A stretch of 47,309 nucleotides of DNA, taken from JAHRVQ01 sp047616645 (GTDB lineage: Bacteria; Pseudomonadota; Gammaproteobacteria; Pseudomonadales; Azotimanducaceae). Every line of letters begins with the position of its first letter. Position 1 is the stretch's first letter. The notes below the pieces were generated by a model that was given only the letters and a program-made list of their open reading frames with translations, had not been told where the DNA came from and did no database searches. The stretch covers positions 1 to 47,309 of the forward strand of contig JBLHIH010000011.1 in assembly GCA_047616645.1 (NCBI GenBank), given 5' to 3'. Shown here piece by piece: positions 43,683-47,309 of the stretch. The position numbers and the translations under genes were made by a program.

Positions 43683-44651
43683 TCAACAACCACTACCCAA
43701 TTTGTTGCTTAATATACTAGCCAATGTCTGCCCATCAACATTACCACCACTAACAATTACACCGACAGGGCCACTTACCGAACCCCTGACTTCTGGACGC
43801 AAGAGCGCAGCCAGACCGAGCGCACCTGAAGGCTCAACGACTAATTTCATGCGATAAAACATAAAACGTACAGCCGCGGCAATATTCGCTTCAGACACCG
43901 TAATCATTTCATCCACATAATCTAATACAAGAGGGAAAGTGAGCGAACCCAGTGAGGGCGTTCTGGTGCCGTCTGCCATCGTCTGGGGATTATGGACAGT
44001 TTGCAAGGTCTTAGAATAAAAAGATCGGGTCGCATCATCGGCAAGCTCAGGTTCAATACCAATCACCCGACAACCTGGTGATCTCGCTTTTGCAGCTATT
44101 GCCGAACCACTTAATAAACCACCTCCACCACAAGGAACCAATAAGGTCTTAATTTGCTCAACCTCATCTAAGAGTTCTAGAGCAGCTGTAGCTTGCCCCG
44201 CTATAACATCCCGATGGTTGTATGGCGGAATTAACGAATAGGCATTCTCCTTCACCCGTTTTTCAGCTATCTCCTCCCTTGATTCTATGCTTGGATCATA
44301 TTGAACAATATTCGCACCATAAGCCCTTGTTGCTTCAAGTTTTATTTGAGGCGCGTTATCAGGCATCACAATGTGCGTTTCTATGCCTAACATCTTTCCA
44401 ACAAGTGCTACCGCCTGGGCATGATTTCCAGAAGAATAGGCGATTACACCTCGATTTTTTGCTTCATCAGAGAGCTGGCTAATGCTATTCAATGCGCCAC
44501 GGAACTTGAAAGCGCCCGTTTTTTGAAAATTTTCGCATTTAAAAAATACCGCTAAGCCCAAGATCTCATCTAATGTCATCGACGTCATCACAGGCGTTCT
44601 ATGAACAACCCCTTTTAATCTTTTCTGAGCCGAGAGAATTTGATCGAACAT
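43683..44651 (-). CDS. Serine/threonine dehydratase-like PLP enzyme (or serine racemase / 3-hydroxyaspartate dehydratase)
   Basis: This 322-residue fold-type II PLP enzyme has FKCENFQKTGAFKFRGALNS with the PLP lysine K49, SSGNHAQAVALVG for cofactor and substrate, and PCGGGGLLSGSAIAAKA as the glycine loop holding the phosphate. No C-terminal ACT regulatory domain follows, so it is not the biosynthetic IlvA. TdcB, serine racemase and L-threo-3-hydroxyaspartate ammonia-lyase share this length and layout and cannot be separated by eye. The product would be a 2-oxo acid and ammonia. It is an insertion relative to the Pseudomonas SPOR-hslV order. Confidence 0.85.
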   Translation of the reverse strand: MFDQILSAQKRLKGVVHRTPVMTSMTLDEILGLAVFFKCENFQKTGAFKFRGALNSISQLSDEAKNRGVIAYSSGNHAQAVALVGKMLGIETHIVMPDNAPQIKLEATRAYGANIVQYDPSIESREEIAEKRVKENAYSLIPPYNHRDVIAGQATAALELLDEVEQIKTLLVPCGGGGLLSGSAIAAKARSPGCRVIGIEPELADDATRSFYSKTLQTVHNPQTMADGTRTPSLGSLTFPLVLDYVDEMITVSEANIAAAVRFMFYRMKLVVEPSGALGLAALLRPEVRGSVSGPVGVIVSGGNVDGQTLASILSNKLGSGC

Positions 44652-44784
44652 AGCGTCACATTAAAATTGGGAGATTTGGTATTCTAGAACAAAACCTTTG
44701 TTATAGAGAATCTTTTGCCGTCTTGAAATCAAAGTATTTCGCCCCAATCTGTATTAAATCAGGCAGTAACTAAGGAACAACCAG

Positions 44785-45324
44785 TTGGAACAATTTAGAG
44801 GTACGACAATATTATCGGTTCGCCGAGGTAATTCCGTTGTCATCGGCGGTGATGGGCAGGTGTCCATGGGCAATACAGTAATGAAAGGAAACGCGCGTAA
44901 AGTCAGACGACTTTATAAAGATACCGTGATAGCGGGATTTGCCGGTGGCACTGCAGATGCGTTTACCTTATTTGAAAGGTTTGAAGCTCAGCTTGAAAAA
45001 CACCAAGGTCAATTAGTTCGTGCCGCAGTTGAATTGGCAAAAGACTGGCGAACTGATCGAGCATTGAGAAAATTAGAAGCCCTCCTAGCAGTCGCTGACA
45101 AAGATGCCTCATTGATCATTACAGGAAATGGCGATGTCATTGAACCCGAAAATGGCATTATGGCGATAGGATCAGGCGGACCTTTTGCTCAATCTGCTGC
45201 TCAAGCACTGGTCGATAACACAGAATTATCTGCTAAAGAGATTGTAGAAAAAAGTTTGTCCATTGCCGCTGATATTTGTATCTACACCAATCATCAGCGA
45301 ACCATCGAAGAAATATCATTTTAG
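44785..45324 (+). CDS. hslV: ATP-dependent protease peptidase subunit HslV
   Basis: This 179-residue protein starts at TTG 44785 with AAGGA 8 bases upstream. The N-terminal threonine nucleophile lies in GTTILSVRRG as T7, after the short propeptide MEQFRG, the form I know from betaproteobacterial HslV. Conserved SMGNTVMKGNARKVRRLY and GFAGGTADAFTLFERFEAQL follow. K (in NARKVRRL) and other proteasome-like residues are in place. It forms the double hexamer of the HslVU protease. hslU begins 8 bases after its stop. Confidence 0.96.
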   Translation: MEQFRGTTILSVRRGNSVVIGGDGQVSMGNTVMKGNARKVRRLYKDTVIAGFAGGTADAFTLFERFEAQLEKHQGQLVRAAVELAKDWRTDRALRKLEALLAVADKDASLIITGNGDVIEPENGIMAIGSGGPFAQSAAQALVDNTELSAKEIVEKSLSIAADICIYTNHQRTIEEISF

Positions 45325-45332
45325 AGACCATT

Positions 45333-46655
45333 ATGTCCAATATGACACCCAGAGAAATCGTCCATGAGTTGGACAAACATATCATTGGCCAGTCCAGCGC
45401 AAAACGCGCAGTTGCCATTGCGCTTCGAAATCGCTGGCGGCGAATGCAATTGGATGAATCATTAAGAGCAGAAATTTCACCTAAAAATATTCTCATGATT
45501 GGTCCAACTGGCGTGGGTAAAACTGAGATTGCACGTAGGTTAGCTAAGTTAGCCGCAGCACCTTTTATCAAAGTTGAGGCAACAAAATTTACGGAAGTAG
45601 GCTATGTCGGTCGTGATGTTGAATCCATCATTAGAGATCTCGCTGAAGCCTCTTTGAAAATGCTAAGGGATCAACAAGTAAAACAAGTCCAAGCACGTGC
45701 AAACGATGCAGCAGAGGAGAGAGTCCTCGATGCTTTATTACCAACAGCTAGAACCGATTCATCTGAAGAAGATAAAAAAAATAGTACCCGGCAATTATTT
45801 CGCAAAAAGTTAAGAGAAGGCGACCTTGATGATAAAGAAATTGAAGTCGACATTAAGGCAACATCAGTAGGGGTCGAAATTATGGCACCTCCTGGTATGG
45901 AGGAAATGACAAATCAGTTACAAAGTATGTTCTCTTCCATGTCACCGGGCAAAAGTAAGCCTAAAAGCCTTAAAGTCAAGGATGCATTGAAGCAATTGAC
46001 GGATGAAGAAGCCTTTAAATTAATAAATGAAGATGACCTAAAATCCAAAGCAATAGAAGCGGTGGAACAAACCGGAATCGTTTTTATCGATGAAATTGAT
46101 AAAGTGGCAAAAAGAGCTGACCACGGAGGCGCCGATGTTTCCAGAGAAGGCGTACAGAGAGACTTATTACCGCTAATTGAAGGCTGTAATGTTTCAACCA
46201 AATACGGAATGATCAAGACTGATCACATTCTATTTATCGCATCCGGCGCTTTTCATATGAGCAAGCCCTCGGACCTAGTACCAGAGTTGCAGGGTCGTCT
46301 ACCCATTCGTGTAGAACTAAACGCACTCAATATCGAGGATTTTGAGCGCATTCTACAGGAACCGGATGCCTCACTAACCGAGCAATATCAGGCATTGATG
46401 GAAACAGAAGGCGTTGAACTCAACTTTACACCAGACGGAATAAATAAAATCGCTGAAATAGCTTACAAAGTGAACGAGCAAACGGAGAATATCGGCGCGC
46501 GTCGCTTACATACTGTGCTCGAGAGGTTACTTGAACATATATCTTTTGATGCAGGAGATACCTCTGAGAAAAAATTTACAATTGATACTAACTATGTCAG
46601 CCAACATCTGACAGACTTAGCAGATGATGAAGATCTTAGTCGGTATATACTTTAA
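45333..46655 (+). CDS. hslU: ATP-dependent protease ATPase subunit HslU
   Basis: The ATG at 45333 is chosen over an in-frame TTG at 45276 because MSNMTPREIVHELDKHIIGQ is the normal HslU start; this gives 440 residues, the usual length. Walker A is GPTGVGKT (57-64), Walker B GIVFIDEIDK, and GYVGRDVESIIRDL the pore loop. The I-domain insertion runs from about residue 110 to 235. The sensor-2 region is ENIGARRLHTVLERLLE and the C-terminal EDLSRYIL tail enters HslV to activate it. It unfolds substrates for HslV under heat stress. Confidence 0.97.
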   Translation: MSNMTPREIVHELDKHIIGQSSAKRAVAIALRNRWRRMQLDESLRAEISPKNILMIGPTGVGKTEIARRLAKLAAAPFIKVEATKFTEVGYVGRDVESIIRDLAEASLKMLRDQQVKQVQARANDAAEERVLDALLPTARTDSSEEDKKNSTRQLFRKKLREGDLDDKEIEVDIKATSVGVEIMAPPGMEEMTNQLQSMFSSMSPGKSKPKSLKVKDALKQLTDEEAFKLINEDDLKSKAIEAVEQTGIVFIDEIDKVAKRADHGGADVSREGVQRDLLPLIEGCNVSTKYGMIKTDHILFIASGAFHMSKPSDLVPELQGRLPIRVELNALNIEDFERILQEPDASLTEQYQALMETEGVELNFTPDGINKIAEIAYKVNEQTENIGARRLHTVLERLLEHISFDAGDTSEKKFTIDTNYVSQHLTDLADDEDLSRYIL

Positions 46656-47026
46656 TGATTCCAATAGACGTTAATTTGCACCAAGTATCCGGTGTCCTTG
46701 AACTAAATTATGAGGATGGCACCTGTTTTAATCTGAACGCTGAGTTCCTCAGAGTCTATTCCCCTTCTGCTGAGGTTCAGGGGCATTCGAAAGATCAGGC
46801 CGTGCTACAACACGGTAAGAAGATGGTCAAAATAGCTAACATCGTTAGCCAAGGGCACTACGCAATCAGAATCGACTTTTCCGACGGTCATGATACGGGT
46901 ATATATAGCTGGCAATATCTCTATGAGATGGGCACGAACCACGCGAATATGTGGCAGGCCTACCTTAAAAAACTAGAAGACGCCGGAAAATCCAGAGAGC
47001 CCCAATTTATCGCGGTGGGCGGATAA
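46655..47026 (+). CDS. DUF971 / GBBH-like N-terminal domain protein
   Basis: This 123-residue protein has the DUF971 (gamma-butyrobetaine hydroxylase-like N-terminal) pattern: LELNYEDGTCFNLNAEFLRV, SPSAEVQGH and HYAIRIDFSDGHDTGIYSWQ. That last block is the domain signature. The function is not known; related domains occur in iron-sulfur and carnitine enzymes. Its start overlaps the hslU stop (TAATG), an arrangement conserved in Pseudomonas, so it is part of the hslVU operon. Confidence 0.9.
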   Translation: MIPIDVNLHQVSGVLELNYEDGTCFNLNAEFLRVYSPSAEVQGHSKDQAVLQHGKKMVKIANIVSQGHYAIRIDFSDGHDTGIYSWQYLYEMGTNHANMWQAYLKKLEDAGKSREPQFIAVGG

Positions 47027-47104
47027 TTTAAAGGGCGATCGCTTACTACAACAAAAATGCTAATCCATTAGCACCTAGGCTTACATCAGCGTAAAATACT
47101 TCCC

Positions 47105-47309
47105 ATGACTGATCAAGACAAAACACATTTTGGCTTCAAACAAGTACCTTTGGCCGAGAAAGCCGGCAAGGTAGCTGAAGTCTTTCATTCCGTTGCTTCA
47201 AAATATGATCTTATGAATGATGTCATGTCACTCGGCAGCCATCGTTTAATGAAACAGTTTGCGGCCGAGCTTACTTCTGCTCGAAAAGGCCACATCATAC
47301 TTGACCTAG
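47105..47309 (+). CDS. ubiE: Ubiquinone/menaquinone biosynthesis C-methyltransferase UbiE, N-terminal part (cut by window edge)
   Basis: The frame runs from ATG 47105 to the window end (68 residues). THFGFKQVPLAEKAGKVAEV and FHSVASKYDLMNDVMSLGSH are the UbiE signature; the last residues HIILDL lead into the SAM-binding loop beyond the edge. UbiE methylates the quinone ring in ubiquinone and menaquinone synthesis. The ribosome-binding site is weak. ubiE after hslVU is again the Pseudomonas-like order. Confidence 0.95.
   Translation, partial: MTDQDKTHFGFKQVPLAEKAGKVAEVFHSVASKYDLMNDVMSLGSHRLMKQFAAELTSARKGHIILDL

Noticed and set aside
1..47309. CRISPR arrays, tRNA or rRNA genes, insertion sequences, prophage
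   Set aside because: No regularly spaced repeats, no cloverleaf candidates, no transposase or integrase motifs were seen in reading the window.

Overview
The window looks like a chromosomal segment of a gammaproteobacterium, probably marine and with GC in the low forties by eye. This rests on three things. It carries a type IV pilus pilMNOPQ-aroKB-damX cluster divergent from a class A penicillin-binding protein. It has a rpmE-priA-SPOR-hslVU-DUF971-ubiE block. It also has gammaproteobacterial genes such as syd, srkA and nudC. Gene order from about 17 kb to the right edge closely follows the Pseudomonas aeruginosa PA5035-PA5063 neighbourhood, as I remember it. The differences are that gltBD is inverted, a giant Ig-like lipoprotein gene lies between damX and gltBD, and argS is missing between priA and the SPOR gene. 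I cannot name the species. I saw no tRNA, rRNA, CRISPR array, transposase or phage gene.

Left part (1-17 kb). The end of nudC overlaps modA of a modABC molybdate importer, and the same tight run ends with the stress kinase srkA. Then come a convergent PlsC-like acyltransferase, a GNAT acetyltransferase, a TauE/SafE permease and hemJ. A compact cassette follows: a secreted EF-hand protein, an ECF sigma factor, a membrane protein that is probably its anti-sigma factor, and a periplasmic Spy/Metal_resist-type protein. Next are syd-aroA, an EamA exporter, and a DNA-alkylation repair pair made of an Ada-N/AraC/AlkA fusion plus Ogt. A phosphomannose-isomerase-like cupin protein and malate dehydrogenase close this part.

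Middle part (17-36 kb). gltBD (glutamate synthase) reads rightward and ends at a strong bidirectional terminator. The same hairpin serves a 1525-residue lipoprotein made of repeated Big-1-like domains, read leftward. Upstream of that gene lies the leftward cluster pilM, pilN, pilO, pilP, pilQ, aroK, aroB, damX. Here damX is split by an apparent -1 frameshift between its membrane segment and its SPOR half.

Right part (36-47 kb). PBP1A (mrcA/ponA), a short MaeB-type malic enzyme, ribosomal protein L31, PriA helicase, a SPOR-domain membrane protein, a serine/threonine dehydratase-like PLP enzyme, HslVU protease, a DUF971 protein and the start of ubiE.

Together the genes cover cell-envelope assembly (PBP1A, two SPOR proteins, pilus alignment complex and secretin), the shikimate pathway (aroA, aroK, aroB), nitrogen assimilation (gltBD), C4 metabolism (mdh, maeB), alkylation repair, and envelope or metal stress. 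Most of the region is ordinary housekeeping. The less ordinary parts are the giant Ig-like lipoprotein, the split damX, the Ada/AlkA-Ogt pair, the EF-hand/ECF cassette and several small repeats. I found no clearly undescribed multi-gene system.
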